Both the position numbers and the translations under genes were made by a program. Positions 27,839 to 37,294 of a DNA stretch of 64,000 nucleotides are shown piece by piece (position 1 is the first letter of the stretch; the number at the start of each line of letters is the position of its first letter). Location: NCBI RefSeq assembly GCF_001431725.1, contig NZ_CP013106.1, positions 1,302,001 through 1,366,000 of the forward strand, written 5' to 3'. The notes under the pieces were generated by a model. The model was not told the origin of the DNA. It searched no databases and saw only the letters and a list, made by a program, of their open reading frames with translations. Source of the stretch: Halomonas huangheensis. GTDB taxonomy: Bacteria > Pseudomonadota > Gammaproteobacteria > Pseudomonadales > Halomonadaceae.

Positions 27839-28606
27839 CTAGCATGAGCCAATCATCCTGCGCCATTGCCGGCCATCAAGCCGTTCGAGTGGTCTGAACG
27901 CGCGCTTGTAGCTCATCTTGCGGCATTCTTCGATCCAGTAACCGAGGTACACATGGGGTAGGCCCAGGTTGGCGGCGCGCTGTACCAGGGTCAATACCGC
28001 CTGGGTGCCGAGCGAGCGGTTGTCGAAGTGGCTGCCTGGAGCGAAGAAGGTATAGATTGCTGAAAGACCGTGCTGTAACTCATCGAAAGCAGAAACTGCC
28101 ACCAGCTCGCCGTGAAGGCGAAACTCCATCAGTCGTGCCCATGGCTGATCGAGACTGAGGAAGGTGCGGTACTGTTCATGGCTGGGAGGAAACATGTCGC
28201 CATCGTGGTGGCGCGTACAGATGTACCTGGCATAGAGATCGTAATGCTCGGAGCTGAACTGGGCCGGGAAGACATTGACTTCCAGGTCGGCATTGCGGCG
28301 TATCAGGCGACGCTGGGTGCGGTTTGGCGCAAAGTCCGCGACCGGAATACGCACCGAAATACAGGCGTTGCAGCCATCACAATGCGGCCGGTACAGATGC
28401 TGACCGCTACGCCGGAACCCAAGTAGCGTCAGGGCGTCATAGACGCTCTGGCCGGGAGATTCCTTGGGATCGAGGAAGAGAGTGGTGGCTTCCTTTCCCG
28501 GGAGGTAGCTACAGGAGTGCGGCACCGTCAAGAAGAAACGCAGATCGCTTACCGGCTGCCGCGGTGTATTACTGCTCAAGGCTGCCGTCTCCCTGTCGTC
28601 GGACAT
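27839..28606 (-). CDS. bpt: Aspartate/glutamate leucyltransferase Bpt
   Basis: Transfers leucine from leucyl-tRNA to N-terminal Asp or Glu, creating a primary N-degron recognised by ClpS. The ATE N-domain with cysteines (SCSYLPGKEA, YRPHCDGCNACISVRIPV) and the C-domain (YLGYWIEECRKMSYKRAF) are intact in 255 residues. The frame extends upstream to 28687, overlapping aat, but the ATG at 28606 gives the family N-terminus, though without a good ribosome binding site. It lies 38 bases downstream of aat and is likely cotranscribed. Confidence 0.93.
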   Translation of the reverse strand: MSDDRETAALSSNTPRQPVSDLRFFLTVPHSCSYLPGKEATTLFLDPKESPGQSVYDALTLLGFRRSGQHLYRPHCDGCNACISVRIPVADFAPNRTQRRLIRRNADLEVNVFPAQFSSEHYDLYARYICTRHHDGDMFPPSHEQYRTFLSLDQPWARLMEFRLHGELVAVSAFDELQHGLSAIYTFFAPGSHFDNRSLGTQAVLTLVQRAANLGLPHVYLGYWIEECRKMSYKRAFRPLERLDGRQWRRMIGSC

Positions 28607-28644
28607 GCTGAATGGTGTCGATACCGGTTTCGTTGGCGCCGGAT

Positions 28645-29370
28645 TCACGTGGCCCAGGCCACTTTCCCTGTAGACTCGAAGGACCACTCGGGAGTCAGGA
28701 TTTCACGATCCGGGCGACCATTGAACCACTTCTCAAGATAGCTGATGAAAGCGGTTCGGGCGATACCTCGAGCACCCAGGCTGGCCAGGTGGGGCGTATG
28801 CATCTGACAGTCGATCAGTTTGCCGCCGGACGACGCCATGCCTCGGGCGAGATGTACTAGAGCAACCTTCGAGGAATCCGCAATATGTGAGAACATTGAC
28901 TCGCCAAAGAATACTGGACCGAGAGCAATACCATAGAGGCCTCCTACCAGAGAGCCTTCATGCCAGACTTCGACGGAATGAGCGATACCTTCACTGTGCA
29001 AGTGGCAGTATGCTTCACGCATTTCATCGGTAATCCAGGTGCCAGGGCTGCCCTTGCGTGATTCGGCGCATGATTGAATGACGTCCGCAAAGGCCTGGTC
29101 GACGGTCACCTGGAAGCCGGCATTGCGAATTCTCTTGGCCAGGCTGCGCCGCACGTGCAACTCGTCCGGAAAGAGTACCATCCTCGGTTGAGGGCTCCAC
29201 CACAGGATCGGTTGATCATCGCTGTACCAGGGAAATATCCCGCGGCGATAGGCAGCCACCAGCCATTCGGGGGTCAGGTCGCCACCTGCAGCCAGTAGGC
29301 CGTCAGGGTCGTCGAGAGCCTCGGATACCGCAGGGAATTGAATGGGAAATGCGGGGAGCCATGGAAGCAT
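28645..29370 (-). CDS. aat: Leucyl/phenylalanyl-tRNA-protein transferase Aat
   Basis: Adds Leu or Phe to proteins with N-terminal Arg or Lys, making them ClpS substrates. The 241 residues contain the family motifs FPAVSEALDDPDGLLAAGGDL, YRRGIFPWYSDDQPILWWSP, GGLYGIALGPVFFGESMFS and IDCQMHTPHLASLGA. AAGGA precedes the ATG at 29370; the frame extends further but has no other start support. It is divergent from ftsK. Confidence 0.96.
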   Translation of the reverse strand: MLPWLPAFPIQFPAVSEALDDPDGLLAAGGDLTPEWLVAAYRRGIFPWYSDDQPILWWSPQPRMVLFPDELHVRRSLAKRIRNAGFQVTVDQAFADVIQSCAESRKGSPGTWITDEMREAYCHLHSEGIAHSVEVWHEGSLVGGLYGIALGPVFFGESMFSHIADSSKVALVHLARGMASSGGKLIDCQMHTPHLASLGARGIARTAFISYLEKWFNGRPDREILTPEWSFESTGKVAWAT

Positions 29371-29403
29371 CAACTTTCCTTGCCGTTCCAGAATGTTATA
29401 ACT

Positions 29404-29434
29404 GCTGTGGATTTTGACCACAGCCTTGGCTGTG
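29404..29434. promoter_or_regulatory. Overlapping inverted repeats in the aat/ftsK divergent region
   Basis: GCTGTGG at 29404-29410 pairs with CCACAGC at 29418-29424 (7-base spacer), and CACAGCC at 29419-29425 pairs with GGCTGTG starting at 29428. The shared middle arm means only one hairpin can form at a time. Protein binding or attenuation are both possible. Confidence 0.4.
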
Positions 29435-29494
29435 CACAAGTTGAAAGGGCTCGGGCCTATAACCCAGGCGGTTGGCTCGGTATCATAGCCCGCA

Positions 29495-32400
29495 ATGAGT
29501 AGGATGGAAGACGCCCTCGAGGCGCAAGGGGAAGGCTGTTTGAGTGCCAACAAGAAATCCGCAACATCGCGGGCCAAGGCAGCCGCCGCTCGGGAGACGG
29601 CTCGCAAGGTCGGGCTGCGTCTTCACGGCTCTGCCAGGGAAGGTGTGATCATTGTACTGCTGGCCGCCTGTGTATTCCTGTTACTGGCGCTGTTCAGCTT
29701 TACTCGAGAAGATCCGGGTTGGTCATACAGCGGACCAGAAACCGAAGTGGCTAACTGGATGGGCTCTGCCGGAGCCTGGATCTCCGATGTGTTGTACTCC
29801 CTGTTTGGTGCCAGCGCTCTGTGGTGGCCAGGTATGCTTGGTTTTGCGGCCTGGTGGTTGATCCGCTCGCGCCAGGTGCGTTTTGACTGGGATACCACCT
29901 CGTTTGCTGTACGTTGCGGTGGCATGGTTCTGCTGTTACTGGGCACAACGACATTGGGGGCGCTGTATTTCGATAGCGCTGATACATCGATACAGGATTC
30001 CGCTGGAGGAATCCTTGGGCTTGGGCTGGTCGCTGCACTGAAGCCGGCGTTCAATACCGGTGGCACGGGGCTGTTGGCGATTGCTGGAATTCTGTGCGGT
30101 ATACCGTTGTTGACGGGGCTGTCCTGGCTGAGTGTGCTGGATGAAGTAGGTCATCGTGTTCTGCAGGCTGTTGGCCATGTGCGTAGCCGTTTCTCGCCCA
30201 GCTCCAGTGACAGCAAGGATGAAGCGCAACAGAATGGCAAGACACGCACCAGCGCTCCGGACCTGGGCAAGGCCTCATCTGCGAATACCTCAGGCAAGGC
30301 CAGCGGCAGCGGTGTGCAAGAGTCCGAGAGCGGTGTGCAGGAGCCTGAGGAAGCATCTCCTCGCTGGTGGCAACGTCTTGTTCCGAGCATGCGCCGCAAA
30401 TCGGTGGACGATGAACCTGCATCCGATTCGGCGCGTCGAGAGCCTGGTATGGGACTCGAGAATCGCGACGATATCCCGTGGCATGTTCCCGAAGAGACGC
30501 CCTCGGCAAAACAGGCTGGCGCTGCCTATACCGAGCGGTTGGAGCGCACAACCCGCGAATCGCGCGAACCGACGCTGGGAAGTGCCTTCACACAGAAGCC
30601 TCAGCCCAGTGGCGCACCGACGGCTTCTGCTGCTGGTGAGCGCTCGCCGACCATCTCATTGCGTGCTGAGCGCAATGAGCCGGATACTCTGACGTCACAG
30701 CGTTCATCTGCCCCGCCCCAGACAGCAGCATCTCACTCCAGCGAGTCGGAGCAGAAGAAGCCTGAGACTCCGGTCCTGCGCCTGGAGCCACAACCTGTGC
30801 GTGGGCCAGCTGCTGCTGAGCCGCCGTCCAGCAGTGCGCCAACCGCGGATGTGCCGCCTGCACCACCGACACCTGAGGCTGGCCACGGCTCGACGTCGAC
30901 TACGCCTGCACACCCGCCTCAGGCGGAAAGCGTAGCGGCCTCACCGACAACTACTCCGCCGGTGACGGCTGGTTCTGTGGCTTTGCCGACCAGTGATCAT
31001 GATGCCTCGACGCGCTCAGACACTGATGGTCAGCCTGCTGCGGGTGTGTCGCCACCATCTCCAGAAGACAGTCTGCAGTCGGATGGGGTGGATGCGACTC
31101 CCTTCGCCGTTGAGCCGTCTCATAACGAGCGTCGTGCAGAGGAAATCCCCGAGCCGGTATTACCTGATGATGGTGGTGCACTGGCAGCCGGTGTCGGAGC
31201 GGGGGCTTCATTGTTGGCAGGCGCTCATGAGGCTCCGCGCCCGGTTGCAGGGAGCGGAGCAGGGCAGTCCACATCCTCACCGCAACCGACATCTCAGCAG
31301 AGTTCACCGTCAGCACATCACTCTCCTCTGCAGGGCGCTCAATCGGTGCCTGTACCGGGGCAGCAGACTGGCACCCCGCCGCAGGAAGGACGAGTGGCGA
31401 CTGCCGAACAGGGCCGTGAAGCTGCGGATAGCGGTGGTCCAACCTTGTGGACGGTGGAGCATTTGCAGAGTCAGCGTCCAGGGTTTGACGATCTTCCTGA
31501 GCCGGATGGTGAATTGCCCAGCTTGCGCTTGCTGACACCGCCGGAACCGCACCAGCCCAACTATACCGAGCAGCAGCTTGCCGATATGGCCGAGCTGCTG
31601 GAGATGCGTCTGCGCGAGTATGGCGTCAAGGCTGAAGTGGTTGATACCTGGCCGGGACCGGTGATCACACGCTTCGAGATCAAGCCCGCTGCCGGGGTGA
31701 AGGTTTCGAAGATCAGCAATCTGGCCAAGGATCTCGCACGTTCGTTGATGGTCAAGAGCGTACGAGTGGTCGAGGTGATTCCGGGGCGTCCTACTGTCGG
31801 TATCGAGATTCCCAACCCCAATCGCGCCATGATTCGCCTGCGCGAAGTTATCGACTCTGACCGCTATCAGCACGAAGCCTCGGGATTGACGATGGCGCTC
31901 GGGCAGGACATCGGCGGAGCCCCGGTTGTCGCCAACCTCGGCAAGATGCCGCACGTGTTGGTCGCCGGTACCACCGGTTCGGGTAAGTCGGTGGGTGTCA
32001 ATGCGATGCTGATTTCCATGTTGCTCAAGGCCACGCCTGCTGAGCTTCGCCTGATCATGGTTGACCCCAAGATGCTCGAGCTGTCGGTCTACGATGGCAT
32101 ACCTCATCTGCTGGCACCGGTGGTTACCGATATGAAGGAAGCCGCCAACGCCCTGCGTTGGTGTGTTGCCGAGATGGAACGTCGTTACAAGCTGATGGCC
32201 GCAATGGGCGTACGTAACATTGCTGGCTTCAACAGCAAGTTGGATGAGGCCGAGCGAGCCGGTGCTCAGGTGGCCGACCCGCTGTGGGAACCCCAGCCCT
32301 GGGAAATGCACCAGACGCCGCCGGTACTCGAGAAGCTGCCGTATATCGTGGTGGTGATCGACGAATTTGCCGATATGTTCATGATTGTCGGCAAGAAGGT

Positions 32401-33010
32401 CGAGGAACTGATTGCACGACTGGCGCAAAAGGCGCGAGCTGCTGGTATTCACCTGGTGCTCGCCACTCAGCGTCCCTCGGTGGATGTGGTAACAGGCTTG
32501 ATCAAGGCCAACATTCCCACGCGGATGGCCTTCCAGGTGTCTTCACGGATCGATTCGCGCACCATCCTCGACCAGGGCGGTGCTGAAAACCTGCTGGGCC
32601 ACGGCGACATGTTGTACCTGCCTGCTGGTTCCGGCCAGCCGACGCGAGTGCATGGTGCCTTTGTCGATGATGATGAAGTGCATCGGGTGGTGGAAGACTG
32701 GAAGCGTCGTGGCGAACCTCAGTTCGTTGAGGAAATTCTGTCTGGGGGTGTTTCGGCGGATGCGCTGACCGGCCTTGAGGCCGAGGGAAGCGATGATGGC
32801 GATGCTGAGCAGGATGCCTTGTATGACGAAGCGGTAGCTTTCGTGACGGAAACCCGTCGTGCGTCGATTTCTGCCGTACAGCGTCGCTTCAAGATTGGCT
32901 ATAACCGTGCTGCACGCCTGGTTGAATCGATGGAAGCGGCTGGTGTGGTCTCGTCAATGGGCAGCAACGGTGGTCGTGAAGTGCTGGCACCGCCGCCGGT
33001 AGGGGGCTGA
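29495..33010 (+). CDS. ftsK: DNA translocase FtsK
   Basis: Septal DNA pump that helps chromosome dimer resolution and cell division. The N-terminal quarter has membrane helices (from [20 protein letters not shown] to about residue 215). A long, low-complexity Ser/Pro/Glu/Gln linker spans about residues 230-685. The alpha and beta motor domains follow, with Walker [13 protein letters not shown] near residue 824 and Walker [12 protein letters not shown], and the gamma winged helix ends the protein ([19 protein letters not shown]). The total is 1,171 residues from ATG 29495. A TTG at 29540 has a better ribosome site (GGAAGG), so the true N-terminus may be 15 residues shorter. Confidence 0.95.
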   Translation: MSRMEDALEAQGEGCLSANKKSATSRAKAAAARETARKVGLRLHGSAREGVIIVLLAACVFLLLALFSFTREDPGWSYSGPETEVANWMGSAGAWISDVLYSLFGASALWWPGMLGFAAWWLIRSRQVRFDWDTTSFAVRCGGMVLLLLGTTTLGALYFDSADTSIQDSAGGILGLGLVAALKPAFNTGGTGLLAIAGILCGIPLLTGLSWLSVLDEVGHRVLQAVGHVRSRFSPSSSDSKDEAQQNGKTRTSAPDLGKASSANTSGKASGSGVQESESGVQEPEEASPRWWQRLVPSMRRKSVDDEPASDSARREPGMGLENRDDIPWHVPEETPSAKQAGAAYTERLERTTRESREPTLGSAFTQKPQPSGAPTASAAGERSPTISLRAERNEPDTLTSQRSSAPPQTAASHSSESEQKKPETPVLRLEPQPVRGPAAAEPPSSSAPTADVPPAPPTPEAGHGSTSTTPAHPPQAESVAASPTTTPPVTAGSVALPTSDHDASTRSDTDGQPAAGVSPPSPEDSLQSDGVDATPFAVEPSHNERRAEEIPEPVLPDDGGALAAGVGAGASLLAGAHEAPRPVAGSGAGQSTSSPQPTSQQSSPSAHHSPLQGAQSVPVPGQQTGTPPQEGRVATAEQGREAADSGGPTLWTVEHLQSQRPGFDDLPEPDGELPSLRLLTPPEPHQPNYTEQQLADMAELLEMRLREYGVKAEVVDTWPGPVITRFEIKPAAGVKVSKISNLAKDLARSLMVKSVRVVEVIPGRPTVGIEIPNPNRAMIRLREVIDSDRYQHEASGLTMALGQDIGGAPVVANLGKMPHVLVAGTTGSGKSVGVNAMLISMLLKATPAELRLIMVDPKMLELSVYDGIPHLLAPVVTDMKEAANALRWCVAEMERRYKLMAAMGVRNIAGFNSKLDEAERAGAQVADPLWEPQPWEMHQTPPVLEKLPYIVVVIDEFADMFMIVGKKVEELIARLAQKARAAGIHLVLATQRPSVDVVTGLIKANIPTRMAFQVSSRIDSRTILDQGGAENLLGHGDMLYLPAGSGQPTRVHGAFVDDDEVHRVVEDWKRRGEPQFVEEILSGGVSADALTGLEAEGSDDGDAEQDALYDEAVAFVTETRRASISAVQRRFKIGYNRAARLVESMEAAGVVSSMGSNGGREVLAPPPVGG

Positions 33011-33022
33011 CCTCGACCTTTC

Positions 33023-33068
33023 TGCTGGACAATAAGCGTCTCTTTTTCGCGACACTTGTTGTCCAGCA
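33023..33068. repeat. Inverted repeat between ftsK and lolA
   Basis: TGCTGGACAA at 33023-33032 and its exact complement at 33059-33068 enclose 26 bases that include CTCTTTTTCG. It lies 12 bases after the ftsK stop and could be a weak terminator or a processing hairpin. Confidence 0.5.
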
Positions 33069-33183
33069 TGCAATCACCATGCAACCCGCACCAGATAGCT
33101 GTGGTGAGCGCAACTTGTTCGCCACACTGAAGTCTTACGGAATTGAAGACTTACGGAAACACTGAATCTCACGGAGAGATGAC

Positions 33184-33834
33184 ATGCGATTGAGCCGTAC
33201 ACTGACCAGTAGCATTGCCGTGCTGGGGGCTGCCTTGCTGATTCCCGCCACAGCCCTGGCCGACGGAGCAGAGCGCCTCAGCCGCATGCTCAGCCCGCTG
33301 CAGACGTATTCTGCCGATTTCGAGCAGCAGATACTGGATGGTAGCGGTCAGCGCCTGCAGGAAGCTCAGGGCCATATGTGGTTGTCGCGCCCCGGTAAGT
33401 TTCGCTGGGAGGTCGAGGCACCTTATGAGCAGATCGTGGTGTCTGATGGCGACGAAGTGACGTTATATGATCCAGACCTGCAGCAGGCCACCGTACAGCC
33501 ACTGGATCAGCGAGTGACCCACACTCCGGCCCTGCTGCTGTCAGGCAGTTCCAGTGATCTGACCGAGAACTATGACGTATCCAGCTCTCAGCAGGGGACG
33601 GCCGAAACCTTTACACTGGTGCCCAAGTCGCCGGATACGCTGTTCGAGGAGCTTCGGCTGACTTTCTACAGTGAGCAGCTGGGCTTCCTGCAGATGACCG
33701 ACAGCACCGGGCAGCGTACTGCCATTTCTTTCGACAACGTTGAGCAGAATGGCAACGTCGACAACTCCCATTTCAGTATCGATCTACCTGCGGATACCGA
33801 CGTGATCCGCGATGGTGCTCAAGCAGCCCAGTAA
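33184..33834 (+). CDS. lolA: Outer-membrane lipoprotein carrier LolA
   Basis: Periplasmic chaperone that carries lipoproteins from LolCDE to LolB. The 216-residue precursor has a signal peptide ending ATALA, then the LolA pattern LQTYSADFEQQI, GHMWLSRPGKFRWEVEAPYEQ and the NSHFSIDLPADTDVI end. It follows ftsK and precedes rarA (here convergent), matching the ftsK-lolA-rarA neighbourhood of other gammaproteobacteria. AGAG precedes the ATG. Confidence 0.95.
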   Translation: MRLSRTLTSSIAVLGAALLIPATALADGAERLSRMLSPLQTYSADFEQQILDGSGQRLQEAQGHMWLSRPGKFRWEVEAPYEQIVVSDGDEVTLYDPDLQQATVQPLDQRVTHTPALLLSGSSSDLTENYDVSSSQQGTAETFTLVPKSPDTLFEELRLTFYSEQLGFLQMTDSTGQRTAISFDNVEQNGNVDNSHFSIDLPADTDVIRDGAQAAQ

Positions 33835-33859
33835 ACGCTTGAGGCCTACGCAGTACATG

Positions 33860-33895
33860 ACAACGCCCCTGGTCAAGGCCGGGGGCGTTGTCGTT
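33860..33895. terminator. Terminator between lolA and rarA
   Basis: Stem ACAACGCCCC (33860-33869) with its complement at 33882-33891, followed by TCGTTT on the plus strand. It lies between two converging genes. Confidence 0.75.
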
Positions 33896-33956
33896 TGTGG
33901 GTGGGGACAATGGCTGGGGTGGCCGCAAGCAGTCGGTGCTTGCTCCGGTCGGATGG

Positions 33957-35303
33957 TTATTGGTCGCTCGAGGTGTCGTCGGCTTCAGCATCGAGCTGGG
34001 AGCGCCATGCCATCATGCGTGCAAAGCGTTCCTCCTGGCCAAAGGCGGTTGGTGTGTAGAAGTTCTGGGCCGGTATGTCTTCCGGCCAACAGTCGTGGGC
34101 CTGGCCGGCTGGATAGCCATTGGGTTCGTTGTGAGCATAACGGTAGCCTTCACCGTGGCCCAGTGACTCCATCAGGCGGGTCGGGGCGTTGCGAAGGTAC
34201 TGAGGCACTTCCAGACTCGGCTGGCTGGCAACGAACTGCTGAGCCTTTTTCCAGGCCTGGTCGATGGCATTGCTCTTGGGAGCTATCGCGAGATGGATAG
34301 CGGCATGAGCGATGGCGCGCTGGCCTTCGTAGTCTCCCAGACGCAGGTAGGCATCCCAGGCGGCCATTACCAGCGGCAGGGCCCGTGGATCGGTGTTACC
34401 CACGTCCTCCGAGGCGATTGCTGCCAGGCGTCGGACCACATCCAGCGGATCGCCTCCCCCCTGCATGAAACGGGCGATGTAGAGTAGGGCGGCATCCTGA
34501 CGAGAGGATCGTATCGATTTGTGGATGGCCGACAGTAGATCGTAGTAGTGGTCACCTTGCTTATCGAAGGCGCTGGCAGTATGACCGATGACATCCTGTA
34601 GCGCGCTGGTGTCGAGAAACTCACCATTGTCAGTGGGCTGAGTGAAGTCGCAGGCTGTCTCGAGCAGACCAAGGGCGCGCCGAGCATCACCAGCAGCGGC
34701 ACGGGCGAGGATCGGCAATACATCCTCGGCGAGCTGTATACGGCGTTGTCCCAGACCGTGCTCCGGGTCATCGAGGGCACGCTGCATGATGTCGACCAGA
34801 TCTTCTTCGCTCAACCCCTTGAGAACGTGTACCCTGGCGCGCGAAAGTAGCGCGGAGTTGACCTCGAAGGAGGGATTCTCGGTGGTTGCGCCGATCAAGG
34901 TCAGCAGCCCCGACTCTACATGCGGCAGCAGTGCATCCTGTTGGCTCTTGTTGAGGCGGTGGATCTCGTCGAGAAACAGCACGGTTCGCTGGTTCTGGCC
35001 TTGAGCCACACGAGCGCGTTCGACCACCTCGCGAATATCCTTGACTCCGGCCATCACCGCAGACAGGTGCTCCAGCCGAGCCTGGCAGGCATCGGCGAGG
35101 ATCTCTGCCAGAGTGGTCTTGCCGACACCAGGCGGTCCCCACAGGATCAGCGAGCGGACCTCGCCAGCTTCTACCATGCGTTGCAGTGGCTTTCCTGGCC
35201 CAACCAGCGCCTGCTGACCGACATAGTCAACCAATTGCCGAGGTCGCATACGCCATGCAAGGGGAGCTGTGTCCTGCTGCTGGGCTTGTTCGAACATGTC
35301 CAT
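33957..35303 (-). CDS. rarA: Replication-associated recombination protein RarA (MgsA)
   Basis: AAA+ clamp-loader-like ATPase acting at stalled replication forks. The Walker A is GPPGVGKTT, Walker B VLFLDEIHRLNKSQQD and sensor 1 IGATTENPSFEVN, followed by the MgsA C-terminal tetramerisation domain (SIRSSRQDAALLYIARFM, PQYLRNAPT, GYPAGQ). The 448 residues are of normal length. GGAG lies nine bases before ATG 35303; a second ATG at 35297 is possible. Confidence 0.95.
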   Translation of the reverse strand: MDMFEQAQQQDTAPLAWRMRPRQLVDYVGQQALVGPGKPLQRMVEAGEVRSLILWGPPGVGKTTLAEILADACQARLEHLSAVMAGVKDIREVVERARVAQGQNQRTVLFLDEIHRLNKSQQDALLPHVESGLLTLIGATTENPSFEVNSALLSRARVHVLKGLSEEDLVDIMQRALDDPEHGLGQRRIQLAEDVLPILARAAAGDARRALGLLETACDFTQPTDNGEFLDTSALQDVIGHTASAFDKQGDHYYDLLSAIHKSIRSSRQDAALLYIARFMQGGGDPLDVVRRLAAIASEDVGNTDPRALPLVMAAWDAYLRLGDYEGQRAIAHAAIHLAIAPKSNAIDQAWKKAQQFVASQPSLEVPQYLRNAPTRLMESLGHGEGYRYAHNEPNGYPAGQAHDCWPEDIPAQNFYTPTAFGQEERFARMMAWRSQLDAEADDTSSDQ

Positions 35304-35517
35304 TCTGGTGTGCTCCCCATGGTGTGTGGGCTACAGCCGTTAAGCCTTTGGTTGTAAGTGATAGATTACTTTCTATGCCTATAAAATCGACAGGCAGAAA
35401 TCTCCATTAGCGACTAGGTTGATACATTCCGGCGTTAACGTCGGAAACTGAACCTGAGAAGGCCAGTCAAAGCTAAAGGGTGTCTTCAGCCCGCGCTGAC
35501 CACAGGAGGTTTCTGCC

Positions 35518-36078
35518 ATGCCCATGCTGAAACAGTTGCGTCAGGATCATGCCAACATGGCGCGCATACTGCACGTTCTGCAACTCAAGCAGAAGGCCCT
35601 CGCCGAAGGGGAACGACCCAATTTCCAATTGGTACGGGAGGTGGTGGACTATATCCTCGACTACATGGCTGGCTTCACACTGCCTCTGGAAGAGATCTGC
35701 ACCGAACGTCTCAAGGAGATGGCGCCGCATAGCGAGACGGTGACAGAGCGCCTTTCGGGCCAGTATCGCCAGTTGAAAGCTCGGCTCAACCGGTTGTCAC
35801 GGGATATCGATGCGATTCTCATGGATGTGGCCGTTCCCATGGATCAATTCTCCGACGATCTACGGAATTATCTCGAGAGTCACCGAAATTATCTTCGAGA
35901 AGAGCGAGAAGAGTTGTTTCCGCTGATTTCCGAGTATTTCTCGGACGAAGACCTCGTGCGTCTTTCTCATGCTCTGCCGGCCAATGCTACGGCGGAGTTG
36001 GAACGTCTGCAGGGTGCCTATCCCGAGCTATATGCGGAACTACGTGACAACACCAACTCTGATCCTCTTCCTGCCTGA
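35518..36078 (+). CDS. Hemerythrin-like four-helix protein with degenerate metal site
   Basis: A 186-residue, mainly helical soluble protein. The beginning, MLKQLRQDHANMARIL (His11), and the SHRNYLREEREELFPL segment (His122) are typical of HHE/hemerythrin proteins. However, the usual HHPKED motif is replaced by FTLPLEE (residues 53-59), and other expected ligands appear as Tyr or Arg. A di-iron site is therefore doubtful by eye. AGGAGG precedes the ATG. It lies alone between rarA (divergent) and murI. A stress or redox role would be a guess. Confidence 0.72.
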   Translation: MPMLKQLRQDHANMARILHVLQLKQKALAEGERPNFQLVREVVDYILDYMAGFTLPLEEICTERLKEMAPHSETVTERLSGQYRQLKARLNRLSRDIDAILMDVAVPMDQFSDDLRNYLESHRNYLREEREELFPLISEYFSDEDLVRLSHALPANATAELERLQGAYPELYAELRDNTNSDPLPA

Positions 36079-36194
36079 TCCTCTTCCTGATGATACTCGT
36101 GGATGAGGGGTGTTGGAGGATATGTCGGGGTGTATGTCATCACTGGAGCTGATGGTGTCGGGCCTGATGGATGGACCGGGCCCGAGGATGGTGC

Positions 36195-36220
36195 GTACCG
36201 ACGCCTGTGGGCGTCGGTAC
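36195..36220. terminator. Hairpin after the hemerythrin-like gene
   Basis: An 11-bp perfect stem GTACCGACGCC with loop TGTG. No T-tract follows; the 16-bp repeats begin immediately after it. Confidence 0.5.
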
Positions 36221-36284
36221 GGATGTGAGCTTGACAGGATGTGAGCTTGACAGGATGTGAGCTGGACTGGATGTGGGTTAGAAT
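36221..36284. repeat. 16-bp tandem repeat GGATGTGAGCTTGACA, four units
   Basis: Units 36221-36236 and 36237-36252 are identical. The third (36253-36268) ends CTGGACT and the fourth (36269-36284) is more diverged. The first two units each contain TTGACA, so the array carries repeated -35-like hexamers ahead of murI. Confidence 0.9.
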
Positions 36285-36464
36285 GGCGCCCAATATCCTG
36301 GTGGCGTCATTCATGTCTGTGCAGCTTTCCTTGCTTACCCTTCGTTCGTCCGGAGCCGAGTGTTCCGGTGTTTGCCTATCCGGTGCGGAGAGTTCCGGGT
36401 CGAGGTTGCTTGCGCCTCAGCCTCTGCCTCTCGCCTTGATATGGCAAATGGCGGAGGGCTGCTA

Positions 36465-37247
36465 GTGGCTGGGCCGATCCTGGTATTTGACTCAGGGGTT
36501 GGTGGGCTTTCCGTGGTCTCGGCCTTGCGTCGGCGCTTGCCGGAAGCCGCGCTGGGCTATTGCTGTGATAACGCCATGCTGCCCTACGGTACTCGTGCCG
36601 ATGGATGGTTGGTGGAACGCATCATGGCGGTGTGCTCCGCAGCGGTGGCTGAGGTTGAGGCAGATACCCTGGTCATCGCCTGCAATACGGCGAGTACCCT
36701 GGCGCTGGATGAGCTGCGTGCTCGACTCGATATCCCGGTGGTCGGTACCGTGCCGGCGATCAAGCCCGCGGCTCAACTCAGCCGGACCGGGCATCTTGCC
36801 CTGCTGGCCACCAGTGCCACGGTGGCACGACCCTATACCCAGCGCCTGATCAACAGCTATGCACCGCACTGTCGCGTTACCCGCCTCGCTGCGGATGCAT
36901 TGGTTCGTCAGGCGGAGTGCTGGGTGCGTGGTGAAGCACTCGACGAGCGCGCACTGCGTGAGGCGCTGGCCCCGTTGGCCGAAGATCCGGAGATCGACAC
37001 TGTGGTACTCGGCTGTACGCATTTTCCGTTGCTGCGTGACGCTCTGGTGGCTACGGCGCCGGGGGACTACAACTGGGTGGATTCGGGTGAGGCGATTGCC
37101 CGTCGTACGGCCCAGGTCGCTCGTCAGCCCGCGCCACGCAGTCTTCCGGATCAGGCCATGGTGACCGCTCTGGATGAGGGCTTGACCCGAGGCCTCTCCG
37201 CCTACCGCTTTGCTTGTCCCCATCTGCTGGATCCCACTACCGACTGA
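36465..37247 (+). CDS. murI: Glutamate racemase MurI
   Basis: Converts L-glutamate to D-glutamate for peptidoglycan. Both catalytic cysteines are present, in IACNTAST and LGCTHFPLL, along with VFDSGVGGLSV at the start and LPYGTRAD. I chose the GTG at 36465 because GGAGG lies about seven bases upstream and it begins just before the conserved sequence, giving 260 residues; ATG 36441 has no ribosome site. trmA follows after 47 bases and may be cotranscribed. Confidence 0.93.
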   Translation: MAGPILVFDSGVGGLSVVSALRRRLPEAALGYCCDNAMLPYGTRADGWLVERIMAVCSAAVAEVEADTLVIACNTASTLALDELRARLDIPVVGTVPAIKPAAQLSRTGHLALLATSATVARPYTQRLINSYAPHCRVTRLAADALVRQAECWVRGEALDERALREALAPLAEDPEIDTVVLGCTHFPLLRDALVATAPGDYNWVDSGEAIARRTAQVARQPAPRSLPDQAMVTALDEGLTRGLSAYRFACPHLLDPTTD

Positions 37248-37294
37248 CTCGCTGGGGCACTGAACTCCCGCCATTCGTTTTCACAGGAGCCGCT

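Larger units (their letters stand above)
36079..36464. other. Intergenic region upstream of murI with hairpin and repeats
   Basis: About 385 bases without a supported gene. It holds a perfect hairpin at 36195-36220, a four-unit 16-bp tandem repeat from 36221 and presumably the murI promoter. TTAGAAT at 36278-36284 could be a -10 but lacks a good -35. The murI frame is open back to 36360, without coding evidence. Confidence 0.5.

Noticed and set aside
29405..29423. CTGTGG-N7-CCACAG as a LexA (SOS) box before ftsK
   Set aside because: The SOS consensus needs CTGT-N8-ACAG; here the spacing between CTGT and ACAG is 11.
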